Shown: positions 8,101 to 16,174, counted from the stretch's first letter. The stretch is DNA of 50,371 nt from an uncultured delta proteobacterium (GCA_903843965.1 CAIMRY010000039.1:1-50371); one strand, 5' to 3'. Program-made: numbers and translations. Notes: generated by a model from the letters alone, not told the origin.

Positions 8101-8519
8101 TGTGTCCCCTTTGGGTACGGACAAAGCAAGGACAGTGCCAACATCTTTCCGTTCAATTCAAGGATGTTGGGAATACTCCGCCGCCGACAATCCACACTTT
8201 TGCGGGATTTGCGACAATTATGTAGCAACTCGGTCCGGTGACGCGCAGCCACGCCGGATGCTCAAGCCACCTGCGCTTCGTGTACGGTTGCGCGCCGCCA
8301 ACCAAGCCGACGCCAAAATCTTCCAGCGCAACACTCCAAGATATACGCCGCAGCGGCCCGCTCCCGCTTCCAGACACTTCAGCTCGCCCCGGTTGCGCAC
8401 GTTCATTGGGCAGCGCCAACGCGAACGGGGCTGCCCGGCTCCATCGCCAAACAGCCCCGCGCATGCCGGGGATTCCAAAGGGCCTTGAGGCCCTTTGGCC
8501 GCCGGAGGCTCTTCCCTTC
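8101..8519. other. Gene-free region between hypothetical protein and phoU
   Basis: 419 bases with no supportable gene. It contains the upstream region of the minus-strand hypothetical gene and, at 8467-8510, a copy of the head-plus-hairpin 3'-end element placed directly after phoU. A 103-codon open frame at 8153-8464 has neither a ribosome site nor a recognisable family. Confidence 0.5.
8467..8510 (-). repeat. 3'-end hairpin element after phoU
   Basis: On the minus strand the AAGAGCCTCCGGCGGC head begins about 10 bases after the phoU stop. A perfect 11-bp stem follows (8475-8485 with 8488-8498, two-base loop), then AATCCCC. It probably forms the 3' end of the pstB-phoU transcript. Confidence 0.7.
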
Positions 8520-9188
8520 TCAGCCCTTGCACCTGTGCTTCACGTTCTGGCCTTCCTTGATGAAGATGACGGCCTCGGCCAGGTTGGTGGCCAGGTCGCC
8601 GATGCGCTCCAGGTGGCGCGAGGCCATGATCACGTGCACGCTGCGCTCCACGATGCGCGTCTCGTCGACCATGGTGTTGATGGCCTCCTTGAGCACCTTG
8701 AGGCTCAGCTCGTCCGCCGTGTGGTCCATGGCGCAGATCTCTCCGGCCAGGTCCGTGTCCTCGTCCACAAAGGCGCGGATGGACTTGGCCAGCATCTCCT
8801 GCACGTGGGCGCACAGCCGCTCCATGCGGGCATTGGGCGGCAGGGGCGGCCGGGTGGACAAGAACAGGGTGCGGTGCGCCAGGTTCACGCACTCGTCGCC
8901 GATGCGCTCCAGGTTCACGGTGAGCCGCATGGAGCCGATGATGAAGCGCAGGTCCCGGGCCATGGGCTGGTCCAGGGCCAGCAGCTCCAGGTTGAAGGTG
9001 TCGATCAAGTCTTCCATGTCGTTCACGACCGTGTCGTTCATGACCACGCTTTCGGCCAGGTCGGTGTCGCTTTCCAGATAGGCCCGGGTGGCGTCGCGCA
9101 CGGCCTGCTCGGCCAGGGCGGCCATGCGGATGACCTGCATGCGCAGTTCTTCGAGCTTCTGGGTGAAATGGATGCGCTGCTGCTGCAT
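8520..9188 (-). CDS. phoU: Phosphate transport regulator PhoU
   Basis: 222-residue all-helical protein made of two three-helix PhoU repeats. The metal-binding signatures are visible as MNDTVVNDMEDLID in the first repeat and MDHTADELSLKVL / MVDETRIVER in the second. PhoU links the PstSCAB transporter to the PhoR/PhoB two-component system and damps both uptake and signalling when phosphate is plentiful. The gene follows pstB by 12 bases on the minus strand, the usual pstB-phoU order. The other pst genes (pstS, pstC, pstA) and phoRB are not next to it here, so this half of the system has been separated from the permease genes. Confidence 0.95.
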   Translation of the reverse strand: MQQQRIHFTQKLEELRMQVIRMAALAEQAVRDATRAYLESDTDLAESVVMNDTVVNDMEDLIDTFNLELLALDQPMARDLRFIIGSMRLTVNLERIGDECVNLAHRTLFLSTRPPLPPNARMERLCAHVQEMLAKSIRAFVDEDTDLAGEICAMDHTADELSLKVLKEAINTMVDETRIVERSVHVIMASRHLERIGDLATNLAEAVIFIKEGQNVKHRCKG

Positions 9189-9200
9189 AGTCTTGTCCCC

Positions 9201-9959
9201 CTAGCCGAAGCGGCCGGTGATGTAGTCTTCTGTCTGCTTGTTGCGCGGGTGCGTGAAGATGGTGCGCGTGTCGCCCTCCTCAATGAGCTTGCCCAGGTAG
9301 AAGAAGGCCGTGCGGTCAGATACGCGGGCCGCCTGCTGCATGCTGTGGGTGACGATGATGATGGTCAGGTCGCGCTTGAGCTCGTGGATCAGGTCCTCGA
9401 TCTTCTGTGTGGCGATGGGGTCGAGCGCGCTGGCGGGCTCGTCCATGAGCAGGACTTCGGGCCGCACGGCCAGCGCCCGGGCGATGCACAGCCGCTGCTG
9501 CTGCCCGCCGGACAGGCCCAGGGCCGAGGACTCCAGGCGGTCCTTGACCTCGTCCCAGAGGGCGGCCCCGCGCAGGGAGAACTCCACGCTCTCGTCCAGC
9601 ACGCGCTTCTCCTTCACGCCATTGACGCGCAGACCGTAGGCCACGTTCTCGTAAATGGTTTTCGGGAAGGGGTTGGGCTTCTGAAAAACCATGCCGATGC
9701 GCCGCCGCAACGTCACCACGTCCACGCCGGAGGCGTAGATGTCCTCGCCGTCGAGGGTCAACTGCCCTGTGACGCGCGCGCCGGGGATGAGGTCGTTCAT
9801 GCGGTTGATGCAGCGCAGATAGGTGCTCTTCCCGCAGCCAGAGGGGCCGATGAGGGCCGTGACCTGATGCTCCTGGAAGTTCAGGTCCACCTGGTGCAGG
9901 GCGTGGAAGGCCCCGTAATGGAAATCCAGGGACTGTGATGATACCTTGATGTTCGGCAT
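9201..9959 (-). CDS. pstB: Phosphate ABC transporter ATP-binding protein PstB
   Basis: 252-residue ABC ATPase that powers high-affinity phosphate uptake with PstA/PstC. The Walker A motif GPSGCGKS (about 39-46), the Q-loop region [15 protein letters not shown] (typical of PstB), the LSGGQQQR signature and the Walker B motif [13 protein letters not shown] are all intact, followed by the H-loop in [15 protein letters not shown] precedes the ATG. It is the first gene of the pstB-phoU pair, with no pstSCA upstream. A candidate Pho box lies about 110 bases before the start, which could give the pair its own phosphate control. Confidence 0.96.
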   Translation of the reverse strand: MPNIKVSSQSLDFHYGAFHALHQVDLNFQEHQVTALIGPSGCGKSTYLRCINRMNDLIPGARVTGQLTLDGEDIYASGVDVVTLRRRIGMVFQKPNPFPKTIYENVAYGLRVNGVKEKRVLDESVEFSLRGAALWDEVKDRLESSALGLSGGQQQRLCIARALAVRPEVLLMDEPASALDPIATQKIEDLIHELKRDLTIIIVTHSMQQAARVSDRTAFFYLGKLIEEGDTRTIFTHPRNKQTEDYITGRFG

Positions 9960-10066
9960 GGTTTCTCCGTGCTCTGCCTTTCAGCTCCAGGCGGGAAGCA
10001 TCCCGGCTGCGCTGCTGTCGACTTGGAGGAAGTACGCAACCGACGCGACGGCTGGGACACGGAAAT

Positions 10067-10084
10067 GTGACGATTCGGTGACGA
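10067..10084 (-). promoter_or_regulatory. Candidate Pho box upstream of pstB-phoU
   Basis: On the minus strand, two identical seven-base half-sites TCGTCAC are separated by exactly four bases (CGAA), the 7-4-7 geometry of PhoB sites (consensus half-site CTGTCAT). The geometry and the GTCA core fit. The first bases of each half differ from the E. coli consensus, and I see no clear -10 box at the expected distance. Confidence 0.45.
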
Positions 10085-10125
10085 AGCGCGGCGAAGCGTT
10101 GCGGCGGCCCGGCGCGGTAAACCCG

Positions 10126-11019
10126 CTAGCGCTTGAGGTGCAAGGCCAGCGGGATGGTCACGGTGACGGCCTTGGGGCCGGTCTCCACCTTGGGCTGCAT
10201 GTCCGGCTCCACCGCACCCTCGCGGAACTCAATCGACAGGCGCAGGCGGTCCGGGTGCTCGCCCACGACAATGTTCTTCACCGGCCCGGTGGCGAAGCGC
10301 ACCACGGGCGGGCCCTTTTTGCGCCACTCCCCGTGCAGGTCCACGGCCAGCTTGCGCGGCTCCCTTACGTTGAAGCTGGTGACCTGTCCGGCCTGGCCGT
10401 TGGTGGCTGCGCGCAGGATGATCCGGTCGGACTGGAACTCCACCTCGACATCGCCCACAAAATGCCCGGCCACGGGCAGGGCCATGGGCGCATGCGGCAC
10501 AGGCTCGGGCGGCATCACCAGGGCCAGGGGGTCGACCTTGAGCATGGGCTTGGCCGCTGGCTTGGGGGTCGGCGCGGGCGCGGGTTCAACCTTGGGCTCA
10601 GTCTTGGCAGCGGGCTTGAGCGCGGGCTTGGCCGCTGCGGGCGCGGGAGTCTTGGCTTTGGGCGCTGCGGCCTTGGGCGCCTCGGGCTTGGCCGCTTCGG
10701 GCTTGGAAATCTCTGGTTTGGGCTCCTCGGTTTTTGCCGCTTCGGGCTTGGGGGCGGCTGGCGCTGGCGCGGCCTTGTTTCCGTCCTTGGCAACAGCCTT
10801 GTTCTCGTCTTTGGCAGGGGCCTTGTTCTCGTCCTTGGCGGCCGGGGCGGCGTCCGGCGCGGGCATCTCCCCCACGGGCGAAAGGCGCACGGTCTTCTCC
10901 ACCGGCATGCGCACCTCGTACCCTGCGGCCTGCGCGCATGCGGCCCAGGCCAGCACGCCCAGCGCCGCGCCCAGCGCTGCGCTCAGAATCAGGCCTTTGT
11001 GTCCGAAATGCTTCATCAT
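10126..11019 (-). CDS. Exported AMIN-domain protein with Pro/Ala/Lys-rich linker
   Basis: About 297 residues in three parts. First is an N-terminal signal sequence (hydrophobic core up to about residue 28, likely cleavage after AQA). Second is a long low-complexity linker rich in Lys, Pro, Ala and Glu with near-repeats of KDENKA and KPEAAK units (about 45-160). Third is a C-terminal AMIN-type domain (about 180-285) with the EVEFQSDRIILRA ... REPRKLAVDL ... VVGEHPDRLRLSIEF pattern. AMIN domains bind peptidoglycan or localise proteins at the envelope, so a periplasmic cell-wall-associated role is likely. A TTG nine bases upstream is an alternative start. Confidence 0.75.
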   Translation of the reverse strand: MMKHFGHKGLILSAALGAALGVLAWAACAQAAGYEVRMPVEKTVRLSPVGEMPAPDAAPAAKDENKAPAKDENKAVAKDGNKAAPAPAAPKPEAAKTEEPKPEISKPEAAKPEAPKAAAPKAKTPAPAAAKPALKPAAKTEPKVEPAPAPTPKPAAKPMLKVDPLALVMPPEPVPHAPMALPVAGHFVGDVEVEFQSDRIILRAATNGQAGQVTSFNVREPRKLAVDLHGEWRKKGPPVVRFATGPVKNIVVGEHPDRLRLSIEFREGAVEPDMQPKVETGPKAVTVTIPLALHLKR

Positions 11020-11090
11020 CCCGCGCAACCCCCGCTGTCGACTCGTTCACGCTGACCCTACACGATCTCCGTGCGCTTGGCAAAGCCGGG

Positions 11091-12065
11091 CTACAGCGCG
11101 TCCCAGAAGTCCGCCAGGTGCCCGGCCACCTTGGCCTCGGACCAGTGCCGCTCAACGAACCGGCGCGAGGCCGCCCCGATCTCGCGACAGCGCTCCCGGT
11201 CCCCGGCCAGCTCGCGCAGGCGCTGGGCCAGCTCAGCCCCATCACGCGCCGCAACCCAGGGCAGTTCCCCCTGTTCCGAGGACACCCCGGCAAACTCGGC
11301 CACGTGCGCGCGGTTCCACGCGTCCAGCCCGGCGATGACCGCCAGCCCCTGGCTCAAGCCCTCCAGGCTGCTGACCCCGTAGTAGCCCTGCATGTGGTCG
11401 AAGAGCACGTGGGCCGCCTGCTTGCGGGCCAGGCACTCGCTGTTGGGCACATTGTCGATGAGGTCCAGGCGCAGGTCCAGGCCCTGGCGGCCCAGCTCCT
11501 CCACCACGGACACAAGTTCGTCGGTGTTCTTCAGGTCCTTGCGCGTGGGCGAGTGCGCCACCAGAAGCGGGCCGGACCACAGCCGGTCCACGGGCCGCAG
11601 CAGCGGGTCCTGCTCGGGCACGAGATTGGGCTGCCAGCGCGCCTCGGGCATCATGCGCAGCAGGTCCGGGGTGCTCACCAACAGGTTCGTGCGGCCCAGG
11701 GCCCGGTACTTGGCGCGGAAGCACTCGGGATCGCTGCGGAAGTCGTGGTGCCCGTGCTCGTGGTGCACCACGGCCTTGCCCGCCAGATAGTCCGCCACGA
11801 GAAACGGCCCCAGCCGCAGGTGCTCGTCCGCAGTCATGTGGAAGTGCAGCACGTCGCTGGTTGTGAGCAGCCGCTCCAGCTCGGCCAGGCCGCTATCGTC
11901 CAGATCAGGGACGTGCAGGTCCTTGGCCCAGTCGTGGGTGTAGCGCGTCTCCAGGGTGGCCAGACGACAAGTGTGGCGGTTTTTCCGTCCCAGGCGGTTC
12001 ACCGCCCGGCAAAAGGCGATGCCCGTCCCGGCGGGGTCGTTCACCGCGATCATCAGGATCTTCAA
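11091..12065 (-). CDS. Glycosyltransferase family 1-like protein
   Basis: 324 residues. The frame stays open far upstream, but the real start is the TTG at 12065: it overlaps the stop codon of the upstream gene, has GGAG eight bases before it, and gives the typical N-terminus MKILMIAVNDPAGTG. The C-terminal half has the GT4-like donor-site block YYGVSSLEGLSQGLAVIAGL, with Glu in the ExxxxG position, and ends with the usual helix (RRFVERHWSEAKVAGHLADFW). The N-terminal part has histidine-rich VLHFHMTADEHLRL and VVHHEHGHHDF segments. Acceptor and product are unknown. It is co-translated with an acetolactate decarboxylase gene, an odd partner. Confidence 0.75.
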   Translation of the reverse strand: MKILMIAVNDPAGTGIAFCRAVNRLGRKNRHTCRLATLETRYTHDWAKDLHVPDLDDSGLAELERLLTTSDVLHFHMTADEHLRLGPFLVADYLAGKAVVHHEHGHHDFRSDPECFRAKYRALGRTNLLVSTPDLLRMMPEARWQPNLVPEQDPLLRPVDRLWSGPLLVAHSPTRKDLKNTDELVSVVEELGRQGLDLRLDLIDNVPNSECLARKQAAHVLFDHMQGYYGVSSLEGLSQGLAVIAGLDAWNRAHVAEFAGVSSEQGELPWVAARDGAELAQRLRELAGDRERCREIGAASRRFVERHWSEAKVAGHLADFWDAL

Positions 12066-12901
12066 TGCGCGGACTCCACGGCCTTGAGCTCCTGCGAGCG
12101 GTCGCGGCCCAGGTCGAGCCCGCCCAGCCCGGCCTCGGGCAGCAGCAGCTCCAGGCGGCGCAGGTTCGCCAGCCGGGCCGTGCCGGAGCGCAGGGTGAGG
12201 TCGAGCACATGCCCGCCTTGGCTGCGGTCCTGGGTCAGAAAATGCCAGTGCCAGCCGGGCACGCTTAAGGCCCGCACGTAGTCCGGGCCGCGTAGGCCGA
12301 TGAGCGTGCCGCCCACCTGGGTGAACTCGAACACAGACTGTTCCTTGGCCACCACGGCCAGGGGCCGGTACGGGGGCGACTGGCGCGGCACGCTGCGCGC
12401 CTTGAGCGTGCTGAACACGCCCTCCACGCGGACCACGCCGAACAGGCTGGTGTCGCCCAGGGTCGCGTCCAGCCAGCCCTCCAGGCGCTTCAGGCCCAGG
12501 TCTGCGGGCAGGGTCAGGGCCGGGCCGGGCCGGAACTGCGCCACCTGGGCAAAGGGCGTGGTCACGCCGGGATCGGCGCGGCGCACCTTTCCGCTGGCCG
12601 GAACCTGGTAGACCACGCCGTCCAGGAGCACCATCTCGCCGTCCAGGGCGTCGAAGGTGCCCAGGCCGATGTCGCCCAGGGCGGGCAGCTGGCCCACGGG
12701 CACGGAGCCCTCGTAGCCGCCGGCCAGCAGGGCGTCGATGACGCCGATCTGCACGAGTCCGGGCTGCGCCAGTGCGGACTGCGCCAGTGCGGGCTGGGCC
12801 TGCTCGCCCCTGGCCTGGGCAGGCCCGGCCAAAACCGGCAGGGCGGAAAGCAGCAGCGCACAGAGTGCGAGCACAAGACGCAGGCCACGCCATTTCTTCA
12901 T
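12062..12901 (-). CDS. budA: Alpha-acetolactate decarboxylase, exported form
   Basis: Converts 2-acetolactate to acetoin and CO2. The 279-residue protein shows the family core DGEMVLLDGVVYQ (87-99) and the zinc site GWHWHF with His218 and His220, plus His231, the same 2 and 11 spacing as the known enzyme's three histidines. Glu89 and Arg158 sit where the family's catalytic Glu and Arg are expected. A clear signal peptide precedes the domain (hydrophobic 8-25, AQA-type cleavage near 30), followed by a short repeat of QPALA/QSALA. Export to the periplasm is therefore likely, as in the secreted Brevibacillus enzyme. It overlaps cheD by four bases and the downstream glycosyltransferase by four, forming a coupled unit. 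Confidence 0.9.
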   Translation of the reverse strand: MKKWRGLRLVLALCALLLSALPVLAGPAQARGEQAQPALAQSALAQPGLVQIGVIDALLAGGYEGSVPVGQLPALGDIGLGTFDALDGEMVLLDGVVYQVPASGKVRRADPGVTTPFAQVAQFRPGPALTLPADLGLKRLEGWLDATLGDTSLFGVVRVEGVFSTLKARSVPRQSPPYRPLAVVAKEQSVFEFTQVGGTLIGLRGPDYVRALSVPGWHWHFLTQDRSQGGHVLDLTLRSGTARLANLRRLELLLPEAGLGGLDLGRDRSQELKAVESAH

Positions 12902-13410
12902 GAAGAGCCCCCTTCATTGGATTTGTGGAGCATCTTGACCCAAACGTCTCCGGTGTGGGTCAGAAACAGGAGCTTGCGCCCCTGGCAGCCGCCGGTGGAC
13001 GAGCGCGTGACGCGGATGCCGTGGTCGGTCAGGCGCTCCTGCACGGCGTCCAGGTTGCGGGTGCCGATGTCGTACAGGGTGCAGCGGTTGCCGCTCATGA
13101 TGCCCGCAGCCCCGCCAAAGACCTTCACCACCAGCTCCTCCGGGGAGATCTTGAGACGCATGAGGCTCGACAGCATGCTCTCCACCGCAGTGTCCACAAA
13201 ACGGCAGACCTGGGGGTCCTTGGCCTGGGCGTTGAACTTTGTGCTGTCAGGCAAAAAGGCGTGGCAGATGGCCCCGATCTGGCGGTGCGGCGCGCTCATG
13301 GTCACGGCCACGCACGAACCCAGCACCGTGGTCACCAGCGTTGGCCGAACCCCGAGGTAGCAGTCGCCGGTTTGCAGAAAAATCTTGGGATAGCTGTCAA
13401 ATTCTGGCAC
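12898..13410 (-). CDS. cheD: Chemoreceptor glutamine deamidase CheD
   Basis: Deamidates glutamines on methyl-accepting chemotaxis proteins, setting receptor sensitivity. The 170-residue protein has the catalytic Cys33 in VLGSCVAV and His50 in ICHAFLP, and the conserved FGGAAGIMSG and GCQGRKLLF blocks. No other chemotaxis gene (cheB, cheR, cheW, cheC or a receptor) is in the window, so this is an orphan copy. It lies downstream of rex and overlaps the acetolactate decarboxylase gene by four bases. Confidence 0.95.
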   Translation of the reverse strand: MPEFDSYPKIFLQTGDCYLGVRPTLVTTVLGSCVAVTMSAPHRQIGAICHAFLPDSTKFNAQAKDPQVCRFVDTAVESMLSSLMRLKISPEELVVKVFGGAAGIMSGNRCTLYDIGTRNLDAVQERLTDHGIRVTRSSTGGCQGRKLLFLTHTGDVWVKMLHKSNEGGSS

Positions 13411-13502
13411 GCGGGCACACCCTGCAAGCGATTTCAGGAACGATTGTCATCATCAAACCATCGGCCCGTTCTGTCAACTGCATCGGCGGAATCCGCCGGG
13501 GG

Positions 13503-14141
13503 TTATTCCTGGTGCTCGGCAAAGCGGATGTGGAAGGCCGCAGCGTAGAAGTGGTGGAAGAAATCTACGTATTCAAGGAGGATGTGACTGGGAACAGAAA
13601 TGCGCGAGGGCGCAAAATTGATGATGCCCTTGATGCCCGCGCCCACCAGATAGTTGGCGGCGCGCTGGGCGCGTTCCGGCGGGGTGGTGATGATGCCGAT
13701 CTCCAGGGAGAGCTCCTTGACCTTGGCCGGGAGCTGGCGCGAGCAGACGATCTCCATGCCCTCCACGATCTCGCCGATCTTGTACGGATCGCAGTCAAAG
13801 GCCCCGCGGATGATGAAGCCCTTGCGCGAGAACTCGCGGTGGCGCAGCAGAGCGCGGCCCAGGTTGCCCACGCCCACAAGGCCGCAGTTCCAGGCGCGGT
13901 CGATGCCGAGCGAGCGCTTGATGGAGGTGATGAGGTCCTGGACGTAGTAGCCCACGCCGCGCACGCCGAACTCGCCGAAGTAGGCGAGGTCCTTGCGTAT
14001 CTGCGAGGAGTTGACGGAGCAGGCCTCCGCCAGACGCTCGGAGGAGACCACATCCGTGCCCTCGCGCTTGAACTCGGAGAGCACCTGGATGTAGGTGGCC
14101 AGACGGGCGATGGTGGCCTTGGGAATATGCTCGCTCTTCAT
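13503..14141 (-). CDS. rex: Redox-sensing transcriptional repressor Rex
   Basis: 212-residue repressor that leaves DNA when NADH binds, coupling gene expression to the NADH/NAD+ ratio. The N-terminal winged helix includes VVSSERLAEACSVNSSQIRKDL (about 35-56). The Rossmann domain carries GLVGVGNLGRALL (about 88-100). The C-terminal dimerising helix region is present. In Desulfovibrio, Rex controls energy genes including sulfate adenylyltransferase and ATP synthase genes. Here rex lies directly after the F0 genes, separated by their terminator, and a Rex-like operator sits 20-37 bases before its start, pointing to self-repression. cheD follows after 92 bases. Confidence 0.95.
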   Translation of the reverse strand: MKSEHIPKATIARLATYIQVLSEFKREGTDVVSSERLAEACSVNSSQIRKDLAYFGEFGVRGVGYYVQDLITSIKRSLGIDRAWNCGLVGVGNLGRALLRHREFSRKGFIIRGAFDCDPYKIGEIVEGMEIVCSRQLPAKVKELSLEIGIITTPPERAQRAANYLVGAGIKGIINFAPSRISVPSHILLEYVDFFHHFYAAAFHIRFAEHQE

Positions 14142-14160
14142 GGCCCTGTACCGACTGTGA

Positions 14161-14178
14161 ATGTGAATTTTTTAACAT
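14161..14178. promoter_or_regulatory. Candidate Rex operator upstream of rex
   Basis: ATGTGAA-TTTT-TTAACAT is an 18-base dyad with six of seven arm positions symmetric. It closely matches the Rex consensus TTGTGAA-N4-TTCACAA. It lies 20-37 bases upstream of the rex start and just past the atp terminator. A further TGTGAA half-site overlaps its left edge (14156-14161). Best read as an autoregulatory site. Confidence 0.6.
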
Positions 14179-14187
14179 AGGTTCCGG

Positions 14188-14213
14188 AAAAAAGGAGGCC
14201 TTGCGGCCTCCTT
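14188..14213 (-). terminator. Intrinsic terminator of the F0 ATP synthase operon
   Basis: On the minus strand, a perfect 9-bp stem AAGGAGGCC / GGCCTCCTT with a GCAA tetraloop runs into six T residues (A-run at 14188-14193). It lies about 25 bases past the atpE stop codon. Confidence 0.9.
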
Positions 14214-14237
14214 GATTCCGGAAACAGACCGTGGGAA

Positions 14238-14561
14238 CTAGGCGCCCAGGGGCTTCACGAAGAGCAGGATCAGGTTGACGACCAGGGCGTAAATGGCCAG
14301 GGACTCGATGAAGGCCAGGCCCAGGATCAGGGTGACGGTCAGCTTGCCGCCGGCTTCGGGGTTGCGGGCGGTGCCTTCGCAGGCGGCCTTGAGGCCCATG
14401 CCCTGGCCGAGGCCGCACAGGCCGGCGGCAATGGCCATGCCAATGGCGGTGGCCCAGGCGGCGGTGGGGCCGACAGCGGCGCCAGCGGCGGCGGGCTCGG
14501 AAGCGAAGGCGGCGGAGGCGAACAGGACCATAGCCAGGGTCATCAGCAGGGATTTACGCAT
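14238..14561 (-). CDS. atpE: F0F1 ATP synthase subunit c
   Basis: Ring-forming proteolipid, 107 residues. The first 25-30 residues form a signal-like extension ([20 protein letters not shown]), then come two membrane helices joined by the polar loop ARNPEA. The ion-binding carboxylate is Glu86 in FIESLAIY. Gln53 (LGQGMG), Glu86 and Ser87, with Tyr91, match the Gln-Glu-Ser-Tyr set of Na+-binding c-rings such as Ilyobacter. Leu88 replaces the Thr found there. Ion choice therefore needs testing. It is the last gene of the F0 operon and ends at a strong terminator. The F1 genes are not in the window; they are often separate in this group. Confidence 0.96.
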   Translation of the reverse strand: MRKSLLMTLAMVLFASAAFASEPAAAGAAVGPTAAWATAIGMAIAAGLCGLGQGMGLKAACEGTARNPEAGGKLTVTLILGLAFIESLAIYALVVNLILLFVKPLGA

Positions 14562-14616
14562 AACGGTGGACTCCTTAAGGTATGTATGTGGTGGTCAGGC
14601 GACCATTTCCCCAAGT

Positions 14617-15303
14617 CTAGTGGGCGTGCTCCAGAGAACCCTTCAGGTAGATCATGGTCAGCATGAAGAAGATGAAGGCCTGGATGGTCTTGCCCAGAAT
14701 GAACAGGAAGTACATCGGAATGGTGCCGAGCACCGGCGCCAGCGTAAACAGCAGCACCAGGACGATTTCCTCGCCGCGGATGTTGCCGAAGAGTCGCAGG
14801 GTGAGCGACAGCGGGCGCGCCAAGTGGCTCACGGTCTCAAGGATGATCATGAGCGGCGCCAGGAAGATCACCGGGCCCATGAAGTGCTTGATGTAGCCGA
14901 AGCCCCATTTCTTGATGCCGATGAAGTTGTAGTAGACGAACACCGAGAGGGCCATGGCCGCGTTGGTGTTCACATTGGCGGTGGCGGCGTCGCATCCGGG
15001 GATGAGGCCGATGTAGTTCATGACCAGGATGAAGATGAACATGGCGCAGAGGAACGGGAAAACCCTTCGGCCTTCCTCGCCGATATTGAGGACGACAAAG
15101 TCCTCAAGTCCGCCGATCACCGTCTCAAAAACGTTCTGCAACCCTCCGGGGACCAACTGCAGACGCCCGCGAAGCACGAAGCCGCAGGTGAACAGAATGA
15201 TCATCGCCAGCCACATGTAGTACACGTGCGGCGGCAGCCCCAGACCCAGAGAGTGGTCGAGGATGACCGAATACGTCAGCGGATGTGCAAGTCCTCCAGC
15301 CAT
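14617..15303 (-). CDS. atpB: F0F1 ATP synthase subunit a
   Basis: 228-residue membrane protein that forms the ion half-channels facing the c-ring. The essential arginine lies in the helix [14 protein letters not shown]. Other family features are NYIGLIPG and the C-terminal helix [17 protein letters not shown]. Length is typical of short subunit a forms. It lies between the small subunit-I-like gene (three-base gap) and atpE (55-base gap) on the minus strand. Confidence 0.96.
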   Translation of the reverse strand: MAGGLAHPLTYSVILDHSLGLGLPPHVYYMWLAMIILFTCGFVLRGRLQLVPGGLQNVFETVIGGLEDFVVLNIGEEGRRVFPFLCAMFIFILVMNYIGLIPGCDAATANVNTNAAMALSVFVYYNFIGIKKWGFGYIKHFMGPVIFLAPLMIILETVSHLARPLSLTLRLFGNIRGEEIVLVLLFTLAPVLGTIPMYFLFILGKTIQAFIFFMLTMIYLKGSLEHAH

Positions 15304-15306
15304 TTG

Positions 15307-15747
15307 TTACGCCTCCTTCCCGTTCCCTGTGGCGGGAACCTTGTGCCAGATCTGGAGAACCCCCCAGAGGGTGGCGTTTACAACCACCGTGGTGAGTCCG
15401 GCCAAAAGTCCGAAAACCGATGCCCCAAGCCATGCCACCAAAGCGGCGATGGCCACCCCGGTCAATACCAGCCTACCATAAAAGAGCGTCAAGAGCGTGA
15501 ACACTGCGCCGTCCCTGACCTTCACCAGCTCCTGGGCGGCCTTGGACAGCCACCAGAAATTCACGCTGATGATCAGGGCGCCCGCCGCGAACGAGAGCCC
15601 CCAGACGGAGAAACCCGTTGCCAGGCAAGCCAGCGCCGACCCCGCCGCAGCCAGAAGGATCTGGTTGCGCATGAGCCTGCGCACGTCCGCCACGGCAAAG
15701 CCACGGCGGTACAGCACGCCATCAATCTTCTGGACAAGCGTCGTCAT
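15307..15747 (-). CDS. ATP synthase subunit I (AtpI/AtpR-like membrane protein)
   Basis: 146-residue membrane protein with four predicted hydrophobic segments (about 30-45, 48-65, 85-108, 110-132). Proteins at this place in atp operons belong to the loosely conserved subunit I family, which helps to assemble the c-ring or acts as a Mg2+ carrier. The call rests on position directly before atpB and on the hydropathy pattern; sequence motifs are weak. Confidence 0.75.
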   Translation of the reverse strand: MTTLVQKIDGVLYRRGFAVADVRRLMRNQILLAAAGSALACLATGFSVWGLSFAAGALIISVNFWWLSKAAQELVKVRDGAVFTLLTLFYGRLVLTGVAIAALVAWLGASVFGLLAGLTTVVVNATLWGVLQIWHKVPATGNGKEA

Positions 15748-15837
15748 GCGCGTTTCCTCGGGCCGTCAGGCCCCCTGGCCCTCTGGCGGCCCACAGCCGC
15801 CGCCCAGCATCATCTCCCGCCGGAAGCCCGGGCCGGA

Positions 15838-16080
15838 TCACTCCTTCTCGGACTGCCGCTGGAGCCGCATGGCCTCGCGGTACACATCGCGAAAGCCGGT
15901 GATGATCCCCAGCAGCAGGAAGATGATCAGCATCCAGGGCTCGGTGCCCAGCCACTTGTCGAGATAGTAGCCCATGGCCAACCCGATGAAGGTTGCCGCC
16001 ACAAGCTGCATCCCGATGGTGGCGACGTTGCCGAAGAGCTGCATCGCCTCGGAGGGCTTGTCCCGCTTGAAAAAGAACAT
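15838..16080 (-). CDS. AtpZ/AtpI-family protein, first gene of the F0 operon
   Basis: 80-residue protein with two membrane helices around the pattern GMQLVAATFIGLAMGYYLDKWLG ... IIFLLLGIITGFRDVYR, characteristic of the AtpZ/AtpQ group. These small proteins help F0 assembly or carry divalent cations. The start at 16080 is preferred over an ATG 75 bases upstream because it has a GGAG site and gives the normal length. The first ATG would add a charged non-family stretch. A promoter-like sequence lies at 16146-16174. Confidence 0.8.
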   Translation of the reverse strand: MFFFKRDKPSEAMQLFGNVATIGMQLVAATFIGLAMGYYLDKWLGTEPWMLIIFLLLGIITGFRDVYREAMRLQRQSEKE

Positions 16081-16145
16081 ACAATCTCCGGAGCGGCCGT
16101 CGCGCCGGTCGCCTGGCCGGACGTTCATTTCTTCACAAGGAGGAA

Positions 16146-16174
16146 CACCTAGCACAAGCCCCCTTGCCAGTCAA
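16146..16174 (-). promoter_or_regulatory. Candidate sigma-70 promoter of the F0 operon
   Basis: On the minus strand, a near-consensus -35 TTGACT (16169-16174) is followed after 17 bases by TAGGTG (16146-16151), a weak -10. It lies about 65 bases before the atpZ-like start. A perfect Rex half-site TTGTGAA follows at 16132-16138, close to the expected transcription start. Confidence 0.4.

Noticed and set aside
8153-8464. 103-codon minus-strand ORF between phoU and the hypothetical gene
   Set aside because: No ribosome site, no family; it runs into the hairpin element region.
8238-9938. 566-codon plus-strand open frame
   Set aside because: Antisense to phoU and pstB, both unambiguous.
16132-16138. 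Full Rex operator before the F0 operon
   Set aside because: Only one half-site TTGTGAA is intact; the opposite half matches at about three of seven positions, so it is mentioned only as support.
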